64,000 nucleotides of DNA, from NCBI GenBank assembly GCA_963922205.1, contig CAWUHX010000234.1:527189-591188 (forward strand), read 5' to 3'. A program made the translations under genes and the position numbers. Source of the stretch: Romanomermis culicivorax. Taxonomy: Eukaryota > Nematoda > Enoplea > Mermithida > Mermithidae. The notes beneath the pieces are model-generated. The model had not been told where the DNA came from and did no database searches. It was given only the letters and a program-made list of their open reading frames with translations. Position 1 is the stretch's first letter. Each line of letters begins with the position of its first letter. This document shows positions 45,326 to 56,582 of the stretch, one piece after another.

Positions 45326-48300
45326 ATGTTTTGTATTTTTCTTTGTATAATAATCCCCACATCATGTAGTGCCCAATTTCAGATGTGTGGAACTTCATTG
45401 AGCGGTCACTCAGTCAGCATACCAAAACTTGTATCATGCATGACCCCTTCCACAATAGACAAACCCGTACAGACATTCGGAAAAATCTATATCCCCTCCA
45501 CCAAACCTCACATAACAGACGCATACAAATGCAGTGTTTGCAAACGGAAAATTTGTACTAATACAGGATTTTTTGGATCAAAAGGTATTGTCTTCGACCA
45601 AACCGAAATGCAAAATCTAACCCCGCATGTTTGTAAGGCAATCGTTATAGACAAAGAACACAACGGTCAAAAATTATAGGAAACCCAGCCAGGATTTTGG
45701 TCAACAAACAACTCCCTAAGCATAGAATACACATGGTGTTGCACAGACCACTGTACCTCGGTCACTAACATCATCATAGAAATAGGACAAATAGCATCTT
45801 GGAATGGAAAATCTATGACAGGTACATTAGGTGACCTGGGGTCATGCAAACCGACATCAGGTCATTGTGTCACAGCGGATGGATGCATTATCTGGAATGA
45901 AACAGCATTTGAAAACTTATGCCCCTTCAAATACAAAAACACGCATCCCATAAAACTCACGCAAACCCACATGATACTAGAAGAGCTACAAGGTGCATTC
46001 TCAGTTAAAAACACACTGTTTTCGAGCCCCAATTGCCCAGAAATCCAAGACAGCATTCTAACCGAACAATGCATTATCGTACAATTAGACAAAAGCACCC
46101 CACATTGTAACGCATTTTTAACCCCAAAAACCAACAAAACTCATACTACATTATACGATTTTGATGATTTTGAACCCATTAACGCAAAACTAAATTATCT
46201 AACAGACAAAATCTAAGAATTCGAAGATCAAAATTTTAAAAACCTATGGAGTGAATTATGCAGACAGGCACAGCATCACCTTGATCTCGTATGGCAAATT
46301 TTGCGCCTTGATGCAACCCTTGGAGCGCGTGCATTCCTACAGGGAACCGACATCATAGCAGAATTCACAGGAGAAGCCCTCACTGTCTGGCCCTGTAAAC
46401 AAGTAAACTCATCTAAAGTCTTCTACAACCATAAAATCAACCAAACATGCTACAAACTTTTGCCCATTCTCGTAGGAACTGAACTCATGTTTTCAAATCC
46501 AGGTGGCAACGATTTGACCCCTTTCTCACAAACCATTGACTGCCATCACATTCATGTAGCCCTTTACAAACAGAATAGTACATGGGTAAGTGAAACAGGA
46601 TCCCCGCATGTCACAAATTTACCTTTAGAAATCGTCTGGAACCAAAATTTCTCCCTTTTCCATTTTAATACACCCGCCATTTTTCATGATCAACTTGCAA
46701 CTATTTCAACCAACTTACTCTTTTTGAAACAATACATTTACAAAACTCACACACTCGAAAACATTGTCAAAAAACTCGTCAATTACACCACCCAAATGTC
46801 TCTCAATTCCGATACAGTTTACAACATGATCTCAGGCACTGGCCAAGCACTTGGAAATACACTCTCTGGTGCCGGTCAAGGCATAGAACATGTAATAACT
46901 GGTACCACCCAAAGTCTCACGGATGGATTAAACAATTTACTCAAAGGACCCTTGCAAATCATTATCAATCTCACCGTTATTTCTGTAGTTATTGCAGGCG
47001 TCTTTTATTCGTTTCTCGTTCTTCGAAAATATTTCCCCTCTCCAGAGCATCATGCCACAAACGAACATGCATACGAAATACCATCAAACAACAGACATTT
47101 ACATGAGACCATTCCCCCATCATTCGGCCATGCTCTCTTAGAATTAGCTAATCGTCCTGGGGAACAAACACAGCAGAAATACGTCCTTGTTGATATTGAT
47201 ACCCCCCGAACTCCTGCAATCCAACTCATTAATCAAATTCACCAATCTGCATCAAATAAGCCACCCCAAAACGTACCTGAGAAACATACCCCTCATATTC
47301 CAATCACACTTAACGGCAAATTAATGACAGAAGGCATGATTGACACTGGTGCAGTTTACTCACTCATTGATTCCAGAATCGCTCAACTTTTACAGTTAGA
47401 CATGAAACCCCCGCTAGTCCAAGCAAAAGCAGCAAATAATCTTCCGATTCACTTTGTAGGTACCACTTTTGTCACAGTGACAGCCCAAACAATCCAGGAA
47501 ACAATCATGGTCCATGTCCAAAAAGATTGCACAGCAGACATCCTTCTAGGCAAAAAATTTCTCAGTCGATTTTCGGAATACACTATCAACAATCAAAAAT
47601 CACAGGTCAAATTTGGCAATGTTATACTACCGTGTGATGGCCTAGAATACAGCCCTCTTTCAACTCGTGGTGGAACTTATTTGGACGAGAAATTAGAATT
47701 ACCACCCCGTACAGTAACCGAATTTACTGTCCCCTTGCCCAAATCGTACTTACAGGTCAAACAGCTTGAATTCACCCCGAAACCCAAACAGAACTCTAAA
47801 GTCCGTTTCGCAGCTTGTATATCTGAGAATCAAAACAGTCCCATACGCATATCGGTCCTAAACACACAAGAAACAGCCCAAATTCTTTACCCTGGAACAT
47901 GCATTGGTACAGTCTCCTGTTACATCCCGAAACAAAATACTCCCGCTAACGTAACCCCTTCCACGCAAAACCAGCCCAACCGTTTTGATACATTCACATG
48001 GTTAAGAGAAAATGTTAATTTAACCTCCAGTGACCTCACAGAAGCAGAAAAAATGCAACTCCTACGCGCCCTATCGAAGTACCCTACATTATATGCTAAA
48101 TCCAAAATGGACGTAGAGAGAACCACCCTCGTTTCACATACAATTGACAACAATGGCTCCCAACCCGTACGTAGACAACTTTATCGGACTTCCCCAAAAG
48201 AAAAGCAAATCATACAAGCAGAAGTTGAGCAACTCGCAGCAGCAGGTGTCATAAGCAAAAGCAATTCCCCATGGTGTACCAACACAGTTTTAGTTCCCAA

Positions 48301-50416
48301 AAAAGATGGAGGCCATTGTTTATGCAATGATTTTTGAGGCCTCAACAAAGTCACAAAAAAAGATACCTACCCCTTGCCCCGGATAGACGAAATTCTAGAC
48401 ACCCTCCGTGGAATGAAATATTTTACGTCCCTTGACCAATCCAATGCATACTATTCCATTCCCATAGCACAAGTAGACAGAGAAAAAACGGCCTTCAATT
48501 GCTCAGCCGGCCAGTATCAATTCAATTACCTCCCCTTTGGACTCACCAATGCCCCAGCCACATTCCAAAGGTTAATGGATGTTATTCTTTCGGGTCTGCA
48601 ATGGAACACATGCCTTGTGTATCTCGACGATGTTTTGGTATTCGCAGACTCCCATGCCCAAATGCTGGAACGTTTAGACACTATTCTTGCCCGATTCTCA
48701 CAAGCAGGCCTTAAGCTAAACATACAAAAATGCAAATTCTGCCAGCCCCAAGTCCAATACTTAGGCCACGTCATTTCTCAGCAAGGCATTTCACCAGACC
48801 CCCATAAGGTACAGGCAATCTATGACATACCCACACCCAAAAGCTCAAAAGAAGTTAAATCATTCCTTGGCCTACCCTCGTACTATCGCAGATTCATCCC
48901 AAATTGCTCTCAAGTTTCTAGCCCACTCACATCGCTACTCAAAAAGAATTCCGAATTTTCCTGGGGCCCTGAACAACAAAATGCATTCACTAAGCTAAAA
49001 GAATTACTCATTCATGCCCCAATACTGCAGCATCCCGATTTCACCAAACCGTTTATTCTGCAAACTGACGCCTCAAAACTCGGAATCGGCGCCATTCTCA
49101 GTCAGCTAGATAGTAAAGGTCAGGATCGCCCCATTGCTTTTGGGAGCCGCACATTGAAACCCGCAGAACGCAACTATCCGATCACTGAGTTGGAAACCCT
49201 TGCAGTAGTCGAATTTGTCAAGTATTTCCGCCCCTATCTTTTCCAGCAACATGTTATTGTACACACTGACCACACAGCAGTTCAGGCAGTCTTACAAAAG
49301 GAAAACCCGTCCCCTCGCATTGCCCGTTGGGGATTAGCCCTCTCTGGTATTCAACTCGACATTCGACCTAAGAAAGGCACTGCTAACCGCAACGCAGATG
49401 CAGTTTCTCGATTCCCCTCACAGACAGCAAAACAATCCTTTGATATTGAGCAATTAGAAACCCGCCCCGAAATATCCACTATCAATTCGGTTTTGGAAGC
49501 TGAAGCAACTGAACAAGAAGAACAACAGAAAAATTTTGCTGAACTCCAACGCACTGATCCAACTGTCAAGAGTATTTTAGCAAAAATTGCCCAAAAACAC
49601 CCCCTTACCCTTATCAAATTTGCAGTGCATCAAAACATTCTCTTCCGTATAGTCGACAAACAGGCAAAACTATACATTCCCAAGTCGCAAGTCCAGCATC
49701 TCATTGCCTCACATCATGACAGCAAATTCACAGGTCATTTTGCAGCCCGGAAAACTTTACACTTGCTCAGACAGAAATATTTTTGGCCCCAAATGAGCCG
49801 TGATATCAAACGTTACTGCAAAACTTGCCACCCATGCCAGACACAGAAAGCTCTTAGACACAAAGTGCATGCAAACTTGGTACCAATTCAGCCGACTGGC
49901 CCATTTGATAGAGTCGGTGTTGATTGCATGGGACAGTTACCCCTCACTGAAGACGGCAACCGATTCATTGTCGTTTTCATCGATTATTTCACAAAGTATG
50001 TAGAGGCATTCCCGACCCCTGACATCACCGCAGCCACTATTGCCAAGCTATTCGTAACCAAAATTGTTTGCCGTCATGGGTCCCCAAAAATCATCCATTG
50101 TGATCGTGGCTCCGATTTCGTGTCTGATCTCTTTTCCGGGATCACCAGTTTATGCAATACTCAGAAAATTCACACTACCCCATATCATCCCATTGCCAAT
50201 GGGGAAGTTGAGCGTTGCAACCAAACCCTAGCCACCCGTATCCCCATGTACATCAATTCAAATCACACTGATTGGGATACTTATCTGCCCTATGCCGTTT
50301 TTTCGATCAACATCCATAAAAATGATAGCACATCATATCCCCCATTTGAATTACTCCACGGTAGACAAGCTAATCTGCCGTCAACTTTTTCCCCACGTCC
50401 TACATGGTTGATTTAG
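45326..50416 (+). pseudogene. Gypsy-3 envelope-protease-RT-RNase H-integrase in one frame (three nonsense codons)
   Basis: A single + frame of 1697 codons, interrupted only by TAG 45677, TAA 46214 and TGA 48335. Residues 1-17 (MFCIFLCIIIPTSCSAQ) form a signal peptide. About 18-540 is a Cys-rich, N-glycosylatable ectodomain (CKRKICTNTGFFGSKG, LTPHVCKA, WCCTDHC, LGDLGSC). A Gly-rich stretch leads to a membrane span near 543-567 (LTVISVVIAGVFYSFLVL). After a ~90-residue linker comes protease MIDTGAVYSLID. RT has YLPFGLTNAPATF and YLDDVLVFA; RNase H has LQTDASKLGIGA and VHTDHTA; integrase has HH...CKTCHPC and Asp, Asp, Glu in VGVDCMG, IHCDRGSDF and NGEVERCNQ. All catalytic motifs are intact. The integrase tail continues in another frame. 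Confidence 0.85.
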
Positions 50417-50781
50417 AAGATTATGCCCTTCGTGTAAAATCGCATTTCACAGAAGCACTCTCAACCGTGCAGAAAAGTTTGCAAAAAGCCCAAGCCCACT
50501 ATACCCGTCAGTATAACAAGCATGCTCAGAACATACATTACAAGGCAGGTGATCTTATTCACTACAAAAATCACTCGTGTAAACAAGGGCTGACTCCCAA
50601 ATTCCTCCCTCGCCAAAACGGACCCTATACAGTTACGAATTTCATGTACCCCAATGTTACACTCAAACACCCCCATAAGAATATTACATTTACGGTGCAT
50701 GTAAATGAGACAACCCCTTTCTACCCTCCGAAAGCAACTATCGAATCTACCCCCACCCCTCCTCAACCTCGAAAGCCTTGA
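50404..50781 (+). pseudogene. Gypsy-3 integrase C-terminal domain, displaced by a frameshift
   Basis: A new frame from about 50404 continues the integrase: helical KSHFTEALSTVQKSLQKAQA, then YKAGDLIHYKN and GPYTVTNFMYPNVTLK, the SH3-like C-terminal domain of Ty3/gypsy integrases, ending in VHVNETTPFYPP and a Pro-rich tail. The upstream frame stops at 50416, so a one-base shift lies just before. This is the only frameshift I see in the pol region of the element. Confidence 0.8.
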
Positions 50782-50796
50782 ACGAGGACGTTCAAC

Positions 50797-50812
50797 TCCG
50801 GAAGGAGGGAAA
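50797..50812 (+). other. Gypsy-3 polypurine tract
   Basis: CCGGAAGGAGGGAAA directly before the TGTAACG of the 3' LTR: the plus-strand primer site. Confidence 0.85.
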
Positions 50813-51374
50813 TGTAACGTACCTGCTAAAGCAGTACTGTAAATATGTAGCATACTGTATGTAATAGACATTTATTAAATATTGTTAATTTTCACATTTT
50901 ATCGTCTCAAGGGTGTCTGGGGTTCACACCCAAACATTCTTACAAAATTACGTGAAGTACTTTATTTTGATCCGTTCACACCCTGGTAGCCCAATTAAGA
51001 CGCCCTAATTAATTTGCACAAACGGCAGCTGTTCCCCTAGAACCCACACTAAACTACACATTCCACAGCTACGGTAATCCCCAGTAAAAATCGTAAACAA
51101 CACCTGCACACAGTAAAATGCATAGAAGCCCCGCCGTACAGTAGTCTCAAGTGTAACGGTAGCGGCGGCCCCACAAAACATGTGTATACAGAGAAACCGA
51201 TACAGGAAGCATGCACAGAAGCACAAAGGTGTGGCCAAGCCCACCGTAGAAAGCAAGCGAAGCACAGAAAGCATACAGTACCAGAAAAGCATTAGAGAGG
51301 CGTAATTAAGAAGCATAAAAAGCGTAGCAGGAAACGACGATTGGCCGAAGAAGATGGACAGAAGCTCGATCTCG
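50813..51374 (+). repeat. Gypsy-3 3' LTR, truncated
   Basis: The first ~562 bp of the LTR, nearly identical to the 5' LTR, ends abruptly at AGAAGCTCGATCTCG and joins repeat arm B. The last ~330 bp and about 0.7 kb of flanking repeat have been deleted together. Confidence 0.9.
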
Positions 51375-53490
51375 TCAGTTTTGAACTATTTTTCCGGCAA
51401 GTAGGCGAGTGATATATTGTAGCAACTGTAGAGCTTATATCGCAGCCAGCTTGTTGCATAAATGATTTAGAAAGTTCGGTGGAATATTGTATATAATTCC
51501 GATCTAGAGTGGACAGTGAGCTTAACCTGCTTGGATTTTTGTGCATTCTTGTATTTAAGAATTCATTGCACATTACCCGTCAGGTCCAGCTTTCAGTCAC
51601 TTTTTTTTTCTTTATTTTCTGATTAATTTTTTCATGTCAGTTTTATTTTATTGCCAAACAGAAATTTGATATTTCAGCATGTAAAGCACACATTTGTCAC
51701 TAAATTCAGTGCCAATTTCATGTCAAAAGAATCAAATCTCATTCGAAATTCATTTGTAATTTGTAATACAATCGCAATTCATTCTAAGTTCGCTCGAATT
51801 TGAAATTCTTTACCGATTTCAAAATGTTCAAAATCTGAGTCCTTCAATGAAGACCCGTTCGAGCAGGGGGCGGGGTATCATTCAATATAGCTGTCACGCG
51901 AAAATAGGAGCCTGCACCCCTGATGTGTATGACCGTGGCGGCCGAAAAGTTGCAATTTAAACGGAGAAGGGCCAATATGGAACTGCAGTCCTATGATGCA
52001 TGTGAACCCAGTGATGCAACACCATGTGGCACGCAGTTTGAATAATAGCATAGTAAGGATGAGAAGAACACAGTGACTGATTTGGCCAATAGGCTAATTC
52101 AGTTTCGAACACCAATTTGGCCAATTTAGTTTCAAACACCATGAACTCTGAACCAATGAAGAATACTGGTTCGAATTTTGCAGAGAAGATCAAGTTAGAC
52201 TTATTTAGAATATCAAAGATGCAGATAATTTGATATCAAGAGGCGAACTGGTTCAATACAAACCAATAAAAATCAGCTGTGTGAAAAATCGTTCAAGAGA
52301 AAATGAATGAAAATGCAGTCAGTAGGATAATTAATGTGTATTAATTTGTTTTTTAACTACTATCTCTGCAGCGACAGTCTTATATTTTACTGCATTTCAA
52401 TAATACTACATATGATGTTTGACCGTGTGTCAAGAACTGAGAGTTGTGTTCATAATATGCTAGCTGTAGTTGAGCCAACTTGCATTGATTTCAATCAGTG
52501 TACAGTGATAAAACGTCCGAGTTTGAGTTGGCAATCAAGAGAAACCTATAGTTCAGCAGGAACAGGTCATAACTGAAAACCAAAGCAGACCATCAAAAAT
52601 AAGCGTATTTTGCATTGGGAAGGACCCAAATTCCGTCACGATCATACAATGTCAACTGAGAGAGAATATTTTACTTTCTCTGCTGTGTTGATTTTCATAC
52701 CTAGAGTACAGAGGAAAGGTTTGAGTTAGGCGACCCACTAATTAAGCTGATATGCACTTAGAGGTTTTCTCATCGGTCCTTATCCGGAGGTTTTTTCAAA
52801 CTCTGAGGAGCTTTTTTGCCTGCAAATGGTACTTATACAGGGTGACCCTGAAGGAATGCAACCTATGCTGACTTACAATGCTTTCGAATGGATGAAGCTT
52901 TTCTAATACGGTTTGCGGCCATCGACAGATAAAACGTCTGGCATGAATAATGTGAATCCATATCGCTAAAAATTGACTGGCTGGAATCAAAAATACTAAA
53001 CGTCGATTTTTCGCAAAAACACAAATGGGAAGGACAAAAATCAACATGTTTCTTGAGAGAAAAAAGTAAAATTCATCTAATGATAAATACTAGATAACAG
53101 CTGAAAAATACAAGAGAGACGTTTAAATAAGCCCTCCTCTCTGTTTCACCACTAGTTTTGATCGTTTTTCAAGGTGGTCAATGGCAGCATCGAGCTTGGT
53201 TAGATCAAGTCTATCAAGATCTTTTCCTTCAGTTGATCACAGATTGACTTTTCATAAAAAATTTCTTGTTAAACCTTTCAAACATAGTAACCAGGTGGAT
53301 TCGAGTCCGAATAATTTGGAGGTCATTCGTTAGGCCTCAAAAAATCAGGAAAATTTTGTTGATTCAATTGACAGTGTGTCTGGATGTATCTTTTACGAAA
53401 TTTCCGTCTATGTTGAAACCATAAGGGTTACGACCGTAAAACTTTGCTTTTAAAACAGAGGTAAATAGGGGATCCTAACGTATCAATCTG
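51375..53490 (-). repeat. Large compound repeat, arm B, right part
   Basis: Reverse complement of 8020-10165 with high similarity throughout, including the block CTTTTTTGCCTGCAAATGG and the mariner relic (53113-53460). Confidence 0.85.
53113..53460 (-). pseudogene. Tc1/mariner-like transposase relic, third copy (in arm B)
   Basis: Counterpart of 8110-8386 on the minus strand, with the same PPNYSDS-type block and C-terminal helix. It differs by a few bases. No intact frame. Confidence 0.55.
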
Positions 53491-53523
53491 TGTGGTTGAT
53501 CTGAAGTCCTAGGATGTCTCCAA

Positions 53524-54120
53524 TGTTGTATTTTAGGATGTGATTGGCGTTTGGGGCTGGCTCTGCCCGATTTCTTGCCTCCTTGATCCGTCAGGTCGGA
53601 GGAAGGGGTGTAAAATGGGCAAGGGGAATTGATGTGCAGGAGAGATAGCCAGGGATCGACTTTAACACCAGTGCTTCCCTGCGCCTGCCCTAAACTTTGG
53701 AATGACTCCTCAGTCAGGGGGGAGAAGTCCAGTACAAGAATACTACCTGCCCAAGAAATGCCTGACTAAAACTAGCCAGACAAGGCGACACACTTTTGAA
53801 CACAAATAAAACGTTTTTCTAACTAAACATTTATTTATAAAACTTACCTAAAAATCGCCCCTTCCAAAAACGTGACGTCTTACCAATATAAAAACTAGGT
53901 GAGTAATGTACAGGCAAAAATGGCAATTATAATATACGGACAATATGCACAAGAAGAATCAATAATATACACTAACTAAATCACAAATTTCGTCTTCTAC
54001 AGTAACCGTTGTGCTGGGCCAGGTCGGGCATGGTTGGATGTGTTGGACTTGCGGACGTTTTTACAAAATCAACAAAACTATTAGAAAATCGTGAAAAATC
54101 GGCAGAAACACACTACAACA
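53524..54120 (-). repeat. Gypsy-4 LTR (3' LTR, minus orientation)
   Basis: 597 bp with inverted termini TGTTGTA/TACAACA. On the minus strand it follows a purine tract. An AATAAA is seen inside on the + strand; no second copy of this LTR is found in the window, so the partner is deleted or outside. Confidence 0.7.
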
Positions 54121-54138
54121 CCCCTCCCCCCTTTCGGT
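54121..54138 (-). other. Gypsy-4 polypurine tract
   Basis: On the minus strand, CCGAAAGGGGGGAGGGGTG-type purine run immediately before the LTR. It fixes the orientation of the element as minus. Confidence 0.7.
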
Positions 54139-56100
54139 AGATCACCTTAAGTGATCATCATGTGAACAAAAAAAAATGACAAGGGGAGGGACTCCCCCAC
54201 TACAGGCCATCACCGGGGATGCCAAACATGAAATCAGCAGCGCACAGTGGGGCCGACAGAGTTGTTGTAGTGTTTTGAGCCAATTTGGTGATGTGTAGGG
54301 TGAGACCTTCCGATGCGGTGCATAATTGGCGAGGCCGTAAATTCGGCAACACCGCAGCCCATGTCGGCACTCCATCTGCAGGGATATACTGGAGTGCACC
54401 AGGCCACTACCTTCAGGATTCAGAGAGGGAAGGTCCAACCAGTCCCCGGGAGGACGGAAGATAGCAAAAATATGACATGGCAGGCAAAAAGGACAAACTA
54501 TTGGCGGCGGCTTGCAGTAGAACATTCCCCGGCAGATGAGAAAGTTGTAGTGGGAAATCCGACCTGCGATGAAAACCAAGGGGCAGTGCCATGGGAGTCA
54601 AACATCTGTAGCAGAGCCAGCCGAGTTATGTTGATCTGATGTTGTGAGGAAATCGAAAATCGAAAGCGGTAAAGCCAGCCAAGTTGAACATCGTAGTTGC
54701 ATGCTGCAATTGGGTGGGTGTCCATCCAAGACGGTTGACATTGGAGAAGATGATTGATACAAAACAAACGAGCAAATGAAAGATATATACAAGAAAACAG
54801 TGAGAAATACGATTATACTATACAGTAAACAGATGAACAATTTTTTTGGGGCGATTTAAAGGCTATATTTAGATAGTGAATTTGGACCAAGAATAAGAAT
54901 AGTTTTTTGAAATTAGAAGTAAATTTTTGGGAAAAACTAAACTGTAATCGGCTCCATGTTGCTGATCTCTTCTTTCGTATGGGTGTGGATTTAGATTCCG
55001 GGTTCTGAGTGGTCAACTTCACAAAGTGGTGTTCAAGCAGCGGTAGATGCATGATAAACTGCAATGTGTCAAATCAATGGTCCGAGTCCAAACTGTCGTA
55101 GGCGAAAGGCGGCGGGAACAGTCAGCAAAGAAGCCAAAAGCTCGAGCCAGCTCCATAGTTATACCAAAAAAAGAGTGCATTTTGAAAATTTAGAATAGTG
55201 GTGCGACACCATAGAAGGGAACTATGGGGTGGCCTATGCACACACTAATGGAATGAAATCTGGATTTTTGATTTGAGAATGAAAAGAAAAGTTTTGACTG
55301 AAATGGATTGAAAAATTGTAAAAATGATATTCTCACTTGGATGGCAGTAACATTGGGCATGAAATTCACCAAGACTGGGGTGGTCTTGCCATTTGCAAAT
55401 GTCCCACTTGAGCGAGGCATCGAGAAGAAGGTGTAGGGCACCAGTCCAGGCAGCAGCGAACCATGGCATCGGAAAATGCACGAGCTAGGCCATGGGCGAA
55501 AGTCGCAGCGGCTGACCACTGATCTTCCTATTTGCGGCTGTGGCGAGGATGAGTCGAGTGGGAACCCAAGGTTACCGGGCAAGTAAAAACATGCTTATAT
55601 AAAGAAAGGGAAAAAAAGAACGAAAATATGCATGCGAAAAGGAGAGAAAACCGTCCATAGTGGGCGTCGATGTTGTTGTGGTCGGGATCAGCAGACGATT
55701 TATGCGGCATAGTAGGATAGGATAGAATAAAAGATAATGAGGGAAACAAGAAAAAAAAATCCAGGGGTCATCCCAACCAAAAAAAGAACTTGCACTCGGA
55801 AGTCTGAAAAATATTATGACAAAGAAAGAATTAAAGAATTACACATAACAGAGCCGACAACCACTTTCAGGGGTTCAAGATGCATGCCCTGTGTGGCGGT
55901 GTTAAAGTGTAACAAAGTATAGATCTGGGAGACACGGCAAACATTAAAGAAAGTAGGCCAAGCACCTCCACTGATCCTGCAATTGGTTAAGACACCAATG
56001 ACAGTCAGTTGACACCACTAAAATTTATAGAAATGTGGGAAAATTGAGGACCAAAAGATATGTGAAGAATTTGGGCAGTAAGTACAAAATAATTACAACA
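54139..56100. other. Gypsy-4 internal region with no recognisable pol
   Basis: About 2 kb between the protease and the 3' LTR. Minus-strand ORFs exist (for example 55190-55582 and 54142-54579) but none shows RT, RNase H or integrase motifs. Either pol was deleted, or the element carries unrelated sequence and depended on other elements for pol. Confidence 0.5.
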
Positions 56101-56111
56101 AAGATTGAAAC

Positions 56112-56582
56112 TCACAACTGATGCTGCTGCGGTGGCATGGTACATTGTGGCTGCGGCAATTGTTTGGCGTCAGGGTGAGGGGCATTTTCGGTAATTCGCA
56201 GTGGTAAGCATTTGTTTCCAATTTCGATATATTCATTTTTGAAATTGAGCACGGCATTAATTTCGGGATGGGTGAGAAAGTCGGTGCCGATGGTGAGTTG
56301 ATCTTGTGTATCATCGTCGAGGACAACACATTTGAGGGGATAGTTGCCAAATTCAGATTCCATGTTTATGATGACTGGTCCATGAGCTTGGACGATGGCA
56401 CTGTCAGCAACTCTGATCTGCCCCCAAACAGGCAGAGTCAGCATTTTGTTGTCAAATGCATGTTTCATTAGGCCAGACGAGATGACGGAGCATTGAGCAC
56501 CAGTGTCAATTAGAGCGTTCGTGTTGATGCTGCCGATTTTGGTGAGAATATGGAAGGCATTTGTTCGGGTATATTTTCTCAA
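56112..56582 (-). CDS. Gypsy-4 retroviral-type aspartic protease
   Basis: 156 aa, uninterrupted. The active site NALIDTGAQCSVIS (DTG) lies near residues 25-38. A flap region follows (GPVIINMESEFGNYPLK), and IGTDFLTHPEINAVLNF near residue 100 corresponds to the conserved Ile-Gly-x-Asp-Leu segment near the C-terminus. It would cleave Gag and Pol precursors. It lies downstream of gag on the minus strand with a decayed zinc-binding region between them (56600-57160). The 3' end is a Gln/Pro-rich tail. It is likely part of a larger broken gag-pro reading. Confidence 0.75.
   Translation of the reverse strand: MRKYTRTNAFHILTKIGSINTNALIDTGAQCSVISSGLMKHAFDNKMLTLPVWGQIRVADSAIVQAHGPVIINMESEFGNYPLKCVVLDDDTQDQLTIGTDFLTHPEINAVLNFKNEYIEIGNKCLPLRITENAPHPDAKQLPQPQCTMPPQQHQL

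Larger units (their letters stand above)
42433..51374 (+). mobile_element. Gypsy-3: Ty3/gypsy element with gag-env-pol order
   Basis: An element of about 8.9 kb inserted in arm B. The 5' LTR begins TGTAACG and ends CGTTACA, followed by a TGG-type primer site; a polypurine tract precedes the 3' LTR, which is truncated. Coding order is gag with four zinc knuckles, an envelope-like glycoprotein, protease, RT, RNase H and integrase. The unusual point is that the envelope-like region lies between gag and pol and is in the same frame as pol. The envelope-pol frame has only three internal stops, gag has one, and one frameshift affects the integrase tail, so the copy is fairly young. Confidence 0.92.

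Noticed and set aside
54313..54639. + strand ORF of 108 codons inside gypsy-4
   Set aside because: No motif, opposite to the element, no start or splice context.
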